Assembly: GCF_001513785.1 (NCBI RefSeq)
Contig: NZ_LNQS01000009.1
Coordinates: 124,001 to 188,000 of the forward strand
Source of the DNA: Rheinheimera sp. EpRS3
GTDB lineage: Bacteria; Pseudomonadota; Gammaproteobacteria; Enterobacterales; Alteromonadaceae
Reading direction: 5' to 3'
Length of the DNA: 64,000 bases
A program made the position numbers and the translations under genes. Shown here piece after piece: positions 44,584 through 53,809 of this stretch (positions within the stretch are counted from its first letter, which is position 1; each line of letters opens with the position of its first letter). The notes below the pieces were generated by a model that was not told the origin of the DNA, ran no database searches, and saw only the letters and a program-made list of their open reading frames with translations.

Positions 44584-45969
44584 ATGAAAATCAAACGCTT
44601 TGTAGCAAAAGATATGCGCACAGCATTACAGGAAGTAAAAGAATTCCTTGGGCCCGACGCCATTATTTTGTCAAACAAAAAAGTAGCCGATGGCGTTGAA
44701 ATAGTCGCGGCGATTGACCATGAGCCAGCCCCTGTTGCTAAAGCTGCCACTGTTGCACCCAAACGCACTGAACCACGCCTGCAGGTTACCGTAGCAGATG
44801 ACGACGAAACAGAAGCTCCGGCTGACTCGTTAAAAGCCCTGCTGGCGCGGCAAATGATTAAACAGCAAAAAAGTACTCAGCCTACTGCTGGCGCAGCACA
44901 GAAAAAAGATGTGCAGCTTGCCACGCAGTTTGAGCGTCAAAGTTCTGGCGTTGCTGCCAATGTTAGCGCCGGTGTCAGTACGGTACAGTTTACTGAGCTG
45001 ACCAAACAGCAGGATCAGCAAGCCAAACTGCTACAGCAACAAATGGATGCGATGCGCAATGAAATGCTGTCAATGCGCCAGCTATTACAGCATCAGGTGT
45101 CTGGTTTAATGTGGCAGGAACTGGCACGGCGTGAGCCGGTACGAGCCTTGGTGATTGAGAATTTGCAGCAATTAGGTTTATCTGAGCAGGTAGCCGATCA
45201 GCTGGCGTGCTTTATGCCGGAAGATCTTAATACCACTGATGCCTGGGATGCCGCGCTGGAGTTACTGGCCGGCCAGCTAAGTACAACGAATGATGACATT
45301 TTACGCCGTGGCGGCGTAGTGGCACTGGTAGGTCCAACCGGCGTAGGTAAAACCACGACAGTAGCAAAGCTGGCGGCAGAATTTGCCAAGCGCCATGGCG
45401 CTGATCAGGTAGCACTGATAACAACCGACAGCTACCGCATTGGTGCTTTTGAGCAACTAGCCACCTTTGGCCGCATTATTGGTTGCCCGGTAAAGCAGGC
45501 TAAAGACAGTGACGAGCTGGCGCTGTTAATTAATCAGTTACAACAACGCAAACTTATTCTGATAGATACTGCCGGAATGAGCCAGCGTGATGTGCGTTTG
45601 GCAGAAAAACTTGCGTCTCTGGTACACAATAGTCGTGTCAAAATAAAAAGTTATCTGGTATTGTCTGCGACATCGCAAGCAAGGGTTATGCAGGAAAGCG
45701 TAATGCATTTCAAACGTATTCCCTTGTCTGGTTGTATTTTCACCAAACTTGACGAATGCTTAAGCTTGGGTGAAGTTATAAATGTTGCTATTCAGAATGC
45801 GTTGCCGGTTAGCTACCTGACCAACGGTCAGCGGGTACCCGAAGATATTGCTGTGGCCCAGGCGCAAACGCTGGTGCAACAGGCAGAAACGTTACGTATC
45901 GCGCAAAGTAGTACGGTTCATCAGTGGTATAACGACGGCATGAACCGCGCGGAAGGAACCTATGCATAG
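44584..45969 (+). CDS. flhF: Polar flagellum placement GTPase FlhF
   Basis: 461 residues. SRP-type GTPase that directs the flagellum to the cell pole. The N-terminus (KIKRFVAKDMRTALQEVKEF, then LGPDAIILSNKKVADG) is the FlhF basic domain. The Gln-rich linker (about 90-170) is variable. The NG domain has ALVGPTGVGKTTTVAKLAAE (P loop at 250-257), LITTDSYRIGAFEQL, and LILIDTAGMSQRD. FlhF also interacts with FlhG, whose gene overlaps by eight bases. Confidence 0.96.
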   Translation: MKIKRFVAKDMRTALQEVKEFLGPDAIILSNKKVADGVEIVAAIDHEPAPVAKAATVAPKRTEPRLQVTVADDDETEAPADSLKALLARQMIKQQKSTQPTAGAAQKKDVQLATQFERQSSGVAANVSAGVSTVQFTELTKQQDQQAKLLQQQMDAMRNEMLSMRQLLQHQVSGLMWQELARREPVRALVIENLQQLGLSEQVADQLACFMPEDLNTTDAWDAALELLAGQLSTTNDDILRRGGVVALVGPTGVGKTTTVAKLAAEFAKRHGADQVALITTDSYRIGAFEQLATFGRIIGCPVKQAKDSDELALLINQLQQRKLILIDTAGMSQRDVRLAEKLASLVHNSRVKIKSYLVLSATSQARVMQESVMHFKRIPLSGCIFTKLDECLSLGEVINVAIQNALPVSYLTNGQRVPEDIAVAQAQTLVQQAETLRIAQSSTVHQWYNDGMNRAEGTYA

Positions 45970-46840
45970 TCATGAAAATATTGATGATCAAGCCAGTGGC
46001 CTGAGAAAAATGAATAAGCAGATGGTAAAAGTAATATCAATTACAGGTGGCAAAGGCGGCGTGGGTAAAACTAACGTCTCGCTAAACCTCGCCATGGCGC
46101 TGTCCCAACTGGGAAAAAAGGTGCTGGTGCTGGATGCTGACCTGGGTTTAGCCAACTGTGATGTCATGCTTGGGTTGCGGGTAGAAAAAAACCTGTCGCA
46201 CGTGTTATCAGGTGAAGTAGAGCTGGATGATGTAATTATCGACGGCCCCTTCGGCATTAAAATTATCCCGGCCACATCCGGCTCTCAAAATATGACGGAA
46301 CTGGCACCGGCAGAGCATGCTGGCCTTATCCGGGCATTCAGTGAATTAAAAACACAGGTAGACGTGCTGCTGGTTGATACCGCCGCCGGTATTTCCGATA
46401 TGGTGTTAAGCTTCTCCCGTGCCTCGCAGGATGTGCTGGTAGTAGTATGTGATGAACCATCATCTATTACCGATGCCTATGCGCTGATGAAGATCCTCAG
46501 TCGCGACCACGGCGTAGAAAAATTTAAAATTGTGGCCAATATGGTACGCAGTTTAAAAGAAGGTCAGGAGCTTTTCGCCAAGCTGACGCGGGTAACAGAC
46601 CGCTTTTTAGATGTTAATCTGGAACTGGTTGCCATCATTCCCTACGATGAAAATGTCCGTAAAGCAGCCCGTAAGCAAAAAGCTTTTATTGAAATTTTTC
46701 CGAAAACGCCAGCGAGCATGGCAATTAAAAGCCTGGCACTGAAAGCCGGCAAATGGCCTTTGCCCGCTGTAGCGTCTGGGCACCTGGAGTTCTTTCTCGA
46801 GCAGTTGGTGCAGCCACATACTGATCGGGGGCTGGTGTGA
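45962..46840 (+). CDS. flhG: Flagellar number regulator FlhG (FleN), MinD-like ATPase
   Basis: 292 residues. Limits flagellar number by acting on FlrA and FlhF. MinD/ParA-type deviant Walker A (ITGGKGGVGKTNVSLNLA, about 27-44), VLVLDADLGLANCDVMLG, and VLLVDTAAGISDMVLSFSRA. The N-terminal 20 residues (QASGLRKMNK) hold the FlhF-activating DQA(S)GLR-type motif described for FlhG. The C-terminus has a membrane-associating amphipathic end. Overlaps flhF (8 bases) and fliA (4 bases). Confidence 0.96.
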   Translation: MHSHENIDDQASGLRKMNKQMVKVISITGGKGGVGKTNVSLNLAMALSQLGKKVLVLDADLGLANCDVMLGLRVEKNLSHVLSGEVELDDVIIDGPFGIKIIPATSGSQNMTELAPAEHAGLIRAFSELKTQVDVLLVDTAAGISDMVLSFSRASQDVLVVVCDEPSSITDAYALMKILSRDHGVEKFKIVANMVRSLKEGQELFAKLTRVTDRFLDVNLELVAIIPYDENVRKAARKQKAFIEIFPKTPASMAIKSLALKAGKWPLPAVASGHLEFFLEQLVQPHTDRGLV

Positions 46841-47556
46841 ACAGTAAACTTGCTGCTTATGGCGGTGTTGACCACATGCAACAATTGGTCGAACGCCATG
46901 CGCCGCTGGTAAAACGTATTGCCTATCATTTGCTGGCACGGTTACCTGCCAGCGTGTTGGTAGACGATCTTATTCAGTCTGGCATGATTGGGCTGATTGA
47001 GGCGGCAAAAAACTTTGACGGCAGTAAAGGTGCCAGTTTTGAAACCTTTGCAGGTATTCGTATCCGTGGCTCTATGCTCGATGAAATGCGGCGTGGCGAC
47101 TGGACACCGCGCTCGGTGCATCGCAATGCCCGGCTGATAGCGGAAACCATTGCTGAACTTGAATCGCAACATGGCCGTGATATAAAAGATATTGAAGTTG
47201 CTGAAAAACTTGATATATCTTTGGATGAATACCATCATATGCTCAGCGATATCAGCAGTGGCCGTATTATTGGTATAGAAGACTTAGGTATTTCCGAGGA
47301 TGTGTTAGTGACCTCGGGCGATACAGAAGGAGATCATTTGTATGAATCTCAGGCCAATGAAAGCTTCCACCAGGATTTAGTTAAAACAATCAGTAATTTG
47401 CCAGAGCGTGAAGCTTTAGTGCTTTCGCTGTATTATAATGACGAGCTAAACTTAAAAGAGATTGGGGCAGTGCTTAATGTCAGCGAGTCCCGGGTAAGTC
47501 AAATTCATAGTCAGGCATTGGTCAGATTGAAAGCCAGAATGCAGGATTGGTTGTAA
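46837..47556 (+). CDS. fliA: Flagellar sigma factor FliA (sigma-28)
   Basis: 239 residues, GTG start overlapping the flhG stop. Directs RNA polymerase to the flagellin and late promoters, five of which are seen in this window. Region 2: [40 protein letters not shown] (the -10 recognition helix). Region 4: [20 protein letters not shown] and [20 protein letters not shown]. Normal length. Confidence 0.97.
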   Translation: MNSKLAAYGGVDHMQQLVERHAPLVKRIAYHLLARLPASVLVDDLIQSGMIGLIEAAKNFDGSKGASFETFAGIRIRGSMLDEMRRGDWTPRSVHRNARLIAETIAELESQHGRDIKDIEVAEKLDISLDEYHHMLSDISSGRIIGIEDLGISEDVLVTSGDTEGDHLYESQANESFHQDLVKTISNLPEREALVLSLYYNDELNLKEIGAVLNVSESRVSQIHSQALVRLKARMQDWL

Positions 47557-47597
47557 GCTATTCTGAGATAAAAAGTAATATCTCGTCGGAGGGGATT

Positions 47598-47981
47598 TTG
47601 GATAAAAACATGAAAATTCTTGTGGTGGATGATTTTTCAACCATGAGACGCATAATAAAAAATCTGTTGCGTGACCTTGGCTTTACCAATGTGTCAGAGG
47701 CTGATGATGGCAGCACCGCTTTGCCTATGCTGCAAAATGGCGATTTTGACTTCGTCGTGACCGACTGGAACATGCCAGGTATGCAGGGTATCGATTTATT
47801 GCGTGCTATCCGCGCCGATGCCAAGTTAAAGCATATACCGGTATTGATGGTTACCGCTGAAGCGAAAAAGGAACAAATCATTGCTGCCGCGCAAGCCGGT
47901 GTTAATGGTTATATTGTTAAGCCGTTTACGGCTGCAACCTTGCAAGAGAAGTTAGCTAAAGTATTCGAACGGATCGGCTAA
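47598..47981 (+). CDS. cheY: Chemotaxis response regulator CheY
   Basis: 127 residues. Phosphorylated CheY binds FliM and changes motor direction. I place the start at TTG 47598 (translating as [18 protein letters not shown]), because GGAGG at 47588-47592 is properly spaced from it and related CheY proteins begin with this peptide; the next start, ATG at 47610, is 12 bases further. Acceptor Asp56 ([11 protein letters not shown]), Thr in MVTAEAK and Lys108 in YIVKPF are in place. Confidence 0.95.
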   Translation: MDKNMKILVVDDFSTMRRIIKNLLRDLGFTNVSEADDGSTALPMLQNGDFDFVVTDWNMPGMQGIDLLRAIRADAKLKHIPVLMVTAEAKKEQIIAAAQAGVNGYIVKPFTAATLQEKLAKVFERIG

Positions 47982-48006
47982 CCGTAGCTGACAAAGGAGT
48001 GATGCC

Positions 48007-48759
48007 ATGTCTGCGATTACGGCGCCTGTAATTTCTCTGGACCAAGCGCGGGAGCTGGTGCAGCTCCTTGAGATGGGCGAAAACGAAACAGCTAATCAAA
48101 TGGTACAGCAACTGGCTGTACCAGGTTCGTCAGAGTTATTTGCGGAGGTGGGGAAACTTACCCGGCAACTGCACGACTCACTGAAGAATTTCCAGATAGA
48201 TCCCTCACTGAATAACCTGTTAGAAGAAGATATTCCAGATGCGAAAAAACGGCTGAATCATGTTATTGATATGACAGAGCAGGCCGCCAATCGCACGATG
48301 GACGCGGTAGAATCCTGCCTGCCAATCGCAGACCAACTCAGCCAGCAACTGGGTAAAATTCAGCCGCAGTGGCAAAAGTTAATGCAGCGGCAATTGCAGC
48401 TTGGTGAGTTTAAACAACTGTGTCATACGCTGGATAATTTTTTACTGCAGGCAAATACTGATTCAGGCACTTTAAACTCTCTGCTGACAGATGTGTTAAT
48501 GGCACAGGATTATCAGGATCTTACCGGGCAGATTTTACGCCGGGTAATTGAACTGGTACGCGAAGTGGAAGAAAGTTTGATTGGTCTGCTAACGGCTTTT
48601 GGTCAATCCAGTATGATGGTAGCAGCTGAAGCTAAACCAGCGAAAAGTAAGCCCAAAGCGCATGAAGCTGAAGGGCCTATTATTGATGCAGCAGAGCGTG
48701 ACGACGTGGTAAGCGGTCAGGATGATGTCGATGATTTGTTATCCAGTTTGGGTTTTTAA
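48007..48759 (+). CDS. cheZ: CheY phosphatase CheZ
   Basis: 250 residues. Removes the phosphate from CheY. The long helical hairpin contains NLLEEDIPDAKKRLNHVIDM, TEQAANRTMDAVESC and LLTDVLMAQDYQDLTGQILR, where the conserved Asp/Gln (AQDYQDLTGQ) form the active site. The extreme C-terminus DDVDDLLSSLGF is the CheY-docking helix. 15 bases before cheA. Confidence 0.95.
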   Translation: MSAITAPVISLDQARELVQLLEMGENETANQMVQQLAVPGSSELFAEVGKLTRQLHDSLKNFQIDPSLNNLLEEDIPDAKKRLNHVIDMTEQAANRTMDAVESCLPIADQLSQQLGKIQPQWQKLMQRQLQLGEFKQLCHTLDNFLLQANTDSGTLNSLLTDVLMAQDYQDLTGQILRRVIELVREVEESLIGLLTAFGQSSMMVAAEAKPAKSKPKAHEAEGPIIDAAERDDVVSGQDDVDDLLSSLGF

Positions 48760-48774
48760 CAGAGGTGTCTTTGC

Positions 48775-50922
48775 ATGAGCTTTGATATGGATGAGGATAT
48801 ACTGCAGGACTTCCTGGTTGAAGCCGGTGAAATCCTCGAACTATTGCAGGAACAGCTGGTAGAACTGGAGAATAATCCCGACGATGCTAATTTGCTCAAT
48901 GCGATTTTCCGCGGCTTTCATACCGTAAAAGGCGGTGCCGGTTTTCTGTCACTGACCGAGCTGGTTGATGCCTGCCACGGTGCTGAAAACGTGTTTGATA
49001 TACTGCGTACCGGTAAGCGCCGTGTGACACCTGAGCTGATGGACGTTATCCTGCAGTCGCTAGACAGCATCAACGCCATGTTTGTTGAGGTGCAAAACCG
49101 TCAACCGTTAACGCCGGCTTCTGCCGCAGTACTTGAAGCATTGCATCATTACAGCGAACCTGAATCTGCATCTAATCCTGCACCGGTGGTAAAAGCTGCC
49201 CCTGTCAACAAAGCCGAACCTGCTGTTGCAGAGAGTACTGCGCAGGGCGACACAGTGGATGAAATCACTGAAGAAGAATTTGAACGGATGATGGATGAGT
49301 TGCATGGCAAAAAAGGCTCAGCCACAGCAGCTCCTGCGCCGGTTTCTGCGCCTGCGGCCAGTGCCGGTGATGACATCACTGACGATGAGTTTGAAGCTAT
49401 TCTTGATCAGCTGCATGGTAAGGGCTCATTTATTCCTGATTCTGCCGCTGCTGCCGAGCCTGAAAAAGCGCCTGCAGCTGCCGCGAACAAGGCAAAAACA
49501 AGCGATACAAAAGCAAGCGATGAAATAGATGATGCTGAGTTTGAAGCGCTGCTTGATCAACTGCATGGTAAGGGTAAAGCCCCGGTAGCAGTCGAGTCCA
49601 AACCTGCTGCCAGCGAAGCTGCGGCTGTAACCAAACCTCAGGAAGCAAAACCAGCGGCGGCAGCACCAGCTGCGCCTGCACCGGATAAAGCTGCTGCCCA
49701 GCAACAAGCTGCACAAGCTGAAACCACAGTACGGGTAGATACCAAGCGGCTTGACCAGATTATGAATATGGTCGGTGAGCTGGTGTTGGTGCGTAACCGG
49801 CTGGTGAGTTTATCCGGTACTGTGCAAAACGAGGAAATGAGTAAAGCTATTTCCAACCTGGATGTCGTTACCGCCGACATTCAGGGCGCGGTAATGAAAA
49901 CCCGCATGCAGCCCATTAAGAAAGTATTTGGTCGCTTTCCCCGCGTGGTACGTGATTTGGCCCGTTCACTGCAAAAAGACATTGAACTGGTACTGGAAGG
50001 TGAAGAAACCGATCTGGATAAAAACCTGGTCGAAGCGCTGGCTGACCCATTGGTACACTTGGTGCGTAACTCGGTAGACCATGGTATAGAGATGCCGGAT
50101 GTACGGCTAAAAGCCGGTAAAAAACGTACTGGTATTGTTAAACTGGCGGCGGCACAAGCTGGCGACCATATTTTGCTGACCATCCATGACGATGGTGCTG
50201 GTATGGACCCGGAAAAACTAAAAGGTATCGCAATAAAGCGCGGTATTCTTGATGTTGATGCTGCAGCCCGGATGTCTGACACTGAGGCGTTTAACCTGAT
50301 TTTTGCACCGGGGTTTTCGACCAAAGAACAAATTTCAGACATCTCCGGCCGCGGTGTTGGCATGGATGTCGTAAAAACCAAAATTACTCAGCTCAACGGT
50401 ACCGTGCATATCCATTCTAAAATGGGTGAGGGCACCTTACTGGAGATTAAAGTTCCGCTGACACTGGCGATTTTGCCAACCCTGATGGTGATTGTTGGCA
50501 AGCAAACCTTTGCTTTGCCACTGGCCGGGGTCAGTGAAATTTTCCATCTGGATCTGAATAAAACCAACGTCGTTGATGGTCAGTTAACAGTGGTAGTGCG
50601 TAATAAAGCTATTCCGCTGTTTTTCCTCGAGCACTGGCTGGTTAAAGGTTCTGATAAAAAACGCCGCCGTGAACAGGGCCATGTGGTTATAGTGCAAATT
50701 GGCACCCAACAGGTCGGTTTTGTAGTGGATTCTCTGATAGGCCAGGAGGAGGTAGTAATAAAACCTCTGGATGCGTTGCTGCAGGGTACGCCAGGTATGG
50801 CCGGAGCTACGATTACTTCTGATGGGGGGATAGCGCTTATTCTGGATGTGCCGAACTTGCTGAAGCACTATGCGAAGAAATCAAAAATTAAGTTTGATCG
50901 CTTCAATAAAATAAACGCCTAA
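48775..50922 (+). CDS. cheA: Chemotaxis histidine kinase CheA
   Basis: 715 residues. Kinase of the chemoreceptor array. The HPt domain (1-130) has His49 in FRGFHTVKGGAGFL. The region 130-315 is an Ala/Pro/Lys-rich linker without a recognisable P2 fold; it holds three copies of an acidic helix motif, ELHGK/QLHGK type, at 163-179, 200-216 and 250-266. From about 318 come the dimerisation (QIMNMVGELVLVRNRL), ATPase (LVHLVRNSVDHGIE, DDGAGMDPEKL, FAPGFSTKEQISDISGRGVG) and CheW-like domains. In the operon with cheB, motC-motD, parC-parP and cheW. Confidence 0.96.
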   Translation: MSFDMDEDILQDFLVEAGEILELLQEQLVELENNPDDANLLNAIFRGFHTVKGGAGFLSLTELVDACHGAENVFDILRTGKRRVTPELMDVILQSLDSINAMFVEVQNRQPLTPASAAVLEALHHYSEPESASNPAPVVKAAPVNKAEPAVAESTAQGDTVDEITEEEFERMMDELHGKKGSATAAPAPVSAPAASAGDDITDDEFEAILDQLHGKGSFIPDSAAAAEPEKAPAAAANKAKTSDTKASDEIDDAEFEALLDQLHGKGKAPVAVESKPAASEAAAVTKPQEAKPAAAAPAAPAPDKAAAQQQAAQAETTVRVDTKRLDQIMNMVGELVLVRNRLVSLSGTVQNEEMSKAISNLDVVTADIQGAVMKTRMQPIKKVFGRFPRVVRDLARSLQKDIELVLEGEETDLDKNLVEALADPLVHLVRNSVDHGIEMPDVRLKAGKKRTGIVKLAAAQAGDHILLTIHDDGAGMDPEKLKGIAIKRGILDVDAAARMSDTEAFNLIFAPGFSTKEQISDISGRGVGMDVVKTKITQLNGTVHIHSKMGEGTLLEIKVPLTLAILPTLMVIVGKQTFALPLAGVSEIFHLDLNKTNVVDGQLTVVVRNKAIPLFFLEHWLVKGSDKKRRREQGHVVIVQIGTQQVGFVVDSLIGQEEVVIKPLDALLQGTPGMAGATITSDGGIALILDVPNLLKHYAKKSKIKFDRFNKINA

Positions 50923-50934
50923 AGAGAGAAACCT

Positions 50935-52077
50935 ATGGCAATTAGGGTGTTAGTAGTTGATGACTCGAGCTTTTTCCGGCGCCGGTTAACAGAAATTCTG
51001 GCGAAGGATGGCGACATCGACGTTATTGACACCGCTAACAATGGCAGGGAAGCCGTTGATAAAGCCTTAGCGCTAAAACCTGACGTAATTACGATGGACG
51101 TAGAAATGCCGGTGTTAGACGGTATTTCTGCCGTGCGCGAGATTATGCAGCAGCAGCGTATTCCCATTCTGATGTTTTCTTCGTTAACCCATGAAGGTGC
51201 CAAAGCGACCTTTGATGCGCTTGAAGCCGGTGCGGTTGATTTTCTGCCGAAAAAATTTGAAGACATCGCCCGCGACAAAGACGAAGCCGGCCAATTACTG
51301 CGTGAAAGAGTAAAAGCAGTAGCCCGTAAACGTACACTGGGCCGCCAGACTTTCAGCAGCACACCGCTGGCTTCCCGCCCGGCACCTGCCCCCAGCGATA
51401 GGTTGTCAGAACGCCCGGCATTAACCCGCAGCAGTTTTGAGCGGCCTAAGTTAAATGAAAGAGTGAGCTCGCGCGGGGCTTTTCAGGCCAGTGGTAAAAC
51501 CTATAAGCTGGTTGCCATTGGTACCTCTACCGGTGGGCCGGTGGCCCTGCAACGTATTATCACTGCGTTACCGGCTGATTTTCCATTACCGATAGTGCTC
51601 ATTCAGCATATGCCTGCAGCCTTTACCGGTGCTTTTGCCCAACGTTTAAATTCGCTGTCAAAAATTGAAGTGCGCGAAGCGCAGGATAACGATGTGCTGC
51701 GCCCCGGCGTGGCTTATCTGGCGCCTGGTGGCAAGCAAATGTTGCTTGAGGGCAATGAAGGCTCATGCCGGTTGCGGATTAAAGAAGACGACTCGCCACG
51801 CATAACCTTTAAACCCAGTGTGGATATTACCTTTGCGACTGCAGCTAAAGTCTTCAGTGATAAAGTGCTGGCGATTGTGCTTACCGGTATGGGGGCTGAT
51901 GGTCGCGAAGGCGCAAGGTTGCTGAAACAACAAGGCGCCCGTATTTGGGCTCAGGATGAAGCCAGCTGTGTGGTGTATGGTATGCCACAGGCTATCGCCG
52001 CCGCAGGCCTGATGGATGAAGAAGTTAGCCTGAATGAAGTTGCTGCGCGGCTTATCACGGAATTAAAACATGGATAA
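50935..52077 (+). CDS. cheB: Receptor methylesterase CheB
   Basis: 380 residues. Removes methyl groups from chemoreceptors when phosphorylated by CheA. Receiver domain with Asp55 (VITMDVEMPVLDG), a Ser/Arg/Lys-rich linker (about 125-185), then the esterase domain with IGTSTGGPVAL (Ser nucleophile near 198), LIQHMPAAFTGAFAQRL (His near 224) and LTGMGADGREGARLL (Asp). Overlaps motC by eight bases. Confidence 0.96.
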   Translation: MAIRVLVVDDSSFFRRRLTEILAKDGDIDVIDTANNGREAVDKALALKPDVITMDVEMPVLDGISAVREIMQQQRIPILMFSSLTHEGAKATFDALEAGAVDFLPKKFEDIARDKDEAGQLLRERVKAVARKRTLGRQTFSSTPLASRPAPAPSDRLSERPALTRSSFERPKLNERVSSRGAFQASGKTYKLVAIGTSTGGPVALQRIITALPADFPLPIVLIQHMPAAFTGAFAQRLNSLSKIEVREAQDNDVLRPGVAYLAPGGKQMLLEGNEGSCRLRIKEDDSPRITFKPSVDITFATAAKVFSDKVLAIVLTGMGADGREGARLLKQQGARIWAQDEASCVVYGMPQAIAAAGLMDEEVSLNEVAARLITELKHG

Positions 52078-52813
52078 GCTGGCCATCAGCGGTTTTCTGC
52101 TGGCAGTCATCGCTGTTGCCGGAGGCTTTGTTATTGAAGGTGGCAGCCTGGCTACGTTATTGCATTTCCCGGCCTTTCTTATTGTATTTGGCGGTACTGT
52201 GGGGGCGGTGATGCTGCAAACCCCTTTGTCGCAATTTAAACTGGGCCTAAAAATATTACCCTGGGTGATCCGCCCGGCGCAGATGCCGTTGGAGCATACA
52301 GCGCAGCGTATTGTGCAGTGGGGCAGCGCAGCCCGCGGTAGTGGTTTTCTGGCACTGGAACAGGACGCTCTGGCTGAGCACGATGCGTTTTTACACCGAG
52401 GCCTGAATTTGCTGGTAGATGGTGTTGAACCCAAAGCATTGCAAGATACTCTGGACGCAGAGCTGACACTGGAGCGTGAAAGGTTACTGCGTGGTGCGCG
52501 TATATTTGATGCCATGGGCGGTTACAGCCCGACCATAGGTATTGTCGGCGCTGTGCTGGGCCTTATTCAGGCGATGTCAAATATCTCTGAACCGCAGTTA
52601 TTAGGCCAGGGCATTGCCACGGCATTTGTTGCCACCATTTATGGCGTTGGTTTTGCTAACCTGGTGTTTATTCCGGTAGGCAACAAACTGAAAAGCCTGG
52701 TGCAGCAGCGTACTTTGTACCATGAGCTGATTATTGAAGGTCTGGTGTCTATTGCTCATGGCGAAAATCCGCGCAATATCGAGCGTAAGCTGGCCGCTTA
52801 CCATCCGGGTTAG
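52070..52813 (+). CDS. motC: Flagellar motor stator protein MotC (MotA family)
   Basis: 247 residues. Proton-type stator subunit of the MotA/PomA family, with four membrane segments: two near the N-terminus (ISGFLLAVIAVAGGFVIEGG; ATLLHFPAFLIVFGG) and two after a cytoplasmic loop (PTIGIVGAVLGLIQAM; GIATAFVATIYGVGFAN). The loop carries charged residues that meet FliG. Position after cheB, followed by motD, is the same as the second stator pair (motC/motD) of pseudomonads. Confidence 0.93.
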   Translation: MDKLAISGFLLAVIAVAGGFVIEGGSLATLLHFPAFLIVFGGTVGAVMLQTPLSQFKLGLKILPWVIRPAQMPLEHTAQRIVQWGSAARGSGFLALEQDALAEHDAFLHRGLNLLVDGVEPKALQDTLDAELTLERERLLRGARIFDAMGGYSPTIGIVGAVLGLIQAMSNISEPQLLGQGIATAFVATIYGVGFANLVFIPVGNKLKSLVQQRTLYHELIIEGLVSIAHGENPRNIERKLAAYHPG

Positions 52814-52818
52814 CGCCA

Positions 52819-53808
52819 ATGTACCGGCATAAACAGAAGCACACACAAATAGAGCCAGAGCAGTTAGATCGCTGGCTGGTGTCATACGCTGATTATATGA
52901 CGCTGATGTTTGCGCTTTTTGTGGTGCTGTATGCCATGTCGATAGTGAAAGAAGAGCAGTACAGTGTACTGGCCGACAGCCTGACGCGAATGTTTGAACA
53001 GCCCGAGCAGCAAGATACCGGCGTGCAGGGGCAATCAGTGTTAACTAATGCCGTGCCGCAAAGCGAGTTGGATTTGTATGGCACTTCACTGGATCAAGCC
53101 AAAGGCCCCACTTTGCTGGCGGATGCCAGACAATTGTCGGATATCAGTGAGCGCAGGCTAGGCAGCCCGTTACAGGCAGTTGAGCAACAACTGACAAAAG
53201 CACTGGCTAATTTGCTGGAGCAAGGTCTGGCAAAAATAGAGCAGGATGAAAACTGGCTGACCATTGAGCTGAACAGCGGCCTGTTATTTGCCAGTGGCAG
53301 CGCAACAGCAACCAGTTCTGCGCAAACACTGTTAGGCGAAATTACCCGGATTATTAACCCCATCAGTAACTTTATCCGTGTGCGGGGTTATACTGACAAC
53401 TTGCCAATTAACAATGAGCTGTTTTCATCAAACTGGGAGTTGTCAGTCAGCCGGGCTACCTCAGTGCTGCGGATTTTAGAACGCGCCGGAACGGCACCGC
53501 AGCGGCTTGCTATTGAAGGCTTTGGCCAGTATTACCCCTTTGGTCCGAATGACACTGAGCAGGGGCGGGCAGCCAACCGCAAAGTGGTGATTGCGATTTC
53601 CCGCTATGGTTACCAACCTGAAGAAACTGCTCCTGTCCAGCCTGAGCCCGCTGACAATAACGCTGCTGAGGGCTTGCAGCAGCAACTTGAGCAGATAACC
53701 CAGGACGATGGCAGCATTCGTGTTATTGCCCTACCTGGCGGTGGTATTCGTATTACCACGCGCCAGGATAATCCGGATGCAAAACCTTTAGAACAACAGG
53801 AACCCTGA
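52819..53808 (+). CDS. motD: Flagellar motor stator protein MotD (MotB family)
   Basis: 329 residues. Partner of MotC. One membrane segment with the ion-binding Asp25 (LVSYADYMTLMFALFVVLYA), a plug/linker region, then the OmpA-like peptidoglycan-binding domain (IRVRGYTDNLPINNELFSSN, then WELSVSRATSVLRILERAG). The C-terminal tail of about 60 residues is acidic and Gln-rich, longer than in typical MotB. Confidence 0.93.
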   Translation: MYRHKQKHTQIEPEQLDRWLVSYADYMTLMFALFVVLYAMSIVKEEQYSVLADSLTRMFEQPEQQDTGVQGQSVLTNAVPQSELDLYGTSLDQAKGPTLLADARQLSDISERRLGSPLQAVEQQLTKALANLLEQGLAKIEQDENWLTIELNSGLLFASGSATATSSAQTLLGEITRIINPISNFIRVRGYTDNLPINNELFSSNWELSVSRATSVLRILERAGTAPQRLAIEGFGQYYPFGPNDTEQGRAANRKVVIAISRYGYQPEETAPVQPEPADNNAAEGLQQQLEQITQDDGSIRVIALPGGGIRITTRQDNPDAKPLEQQEP

Positions 53809-53809
53809 A

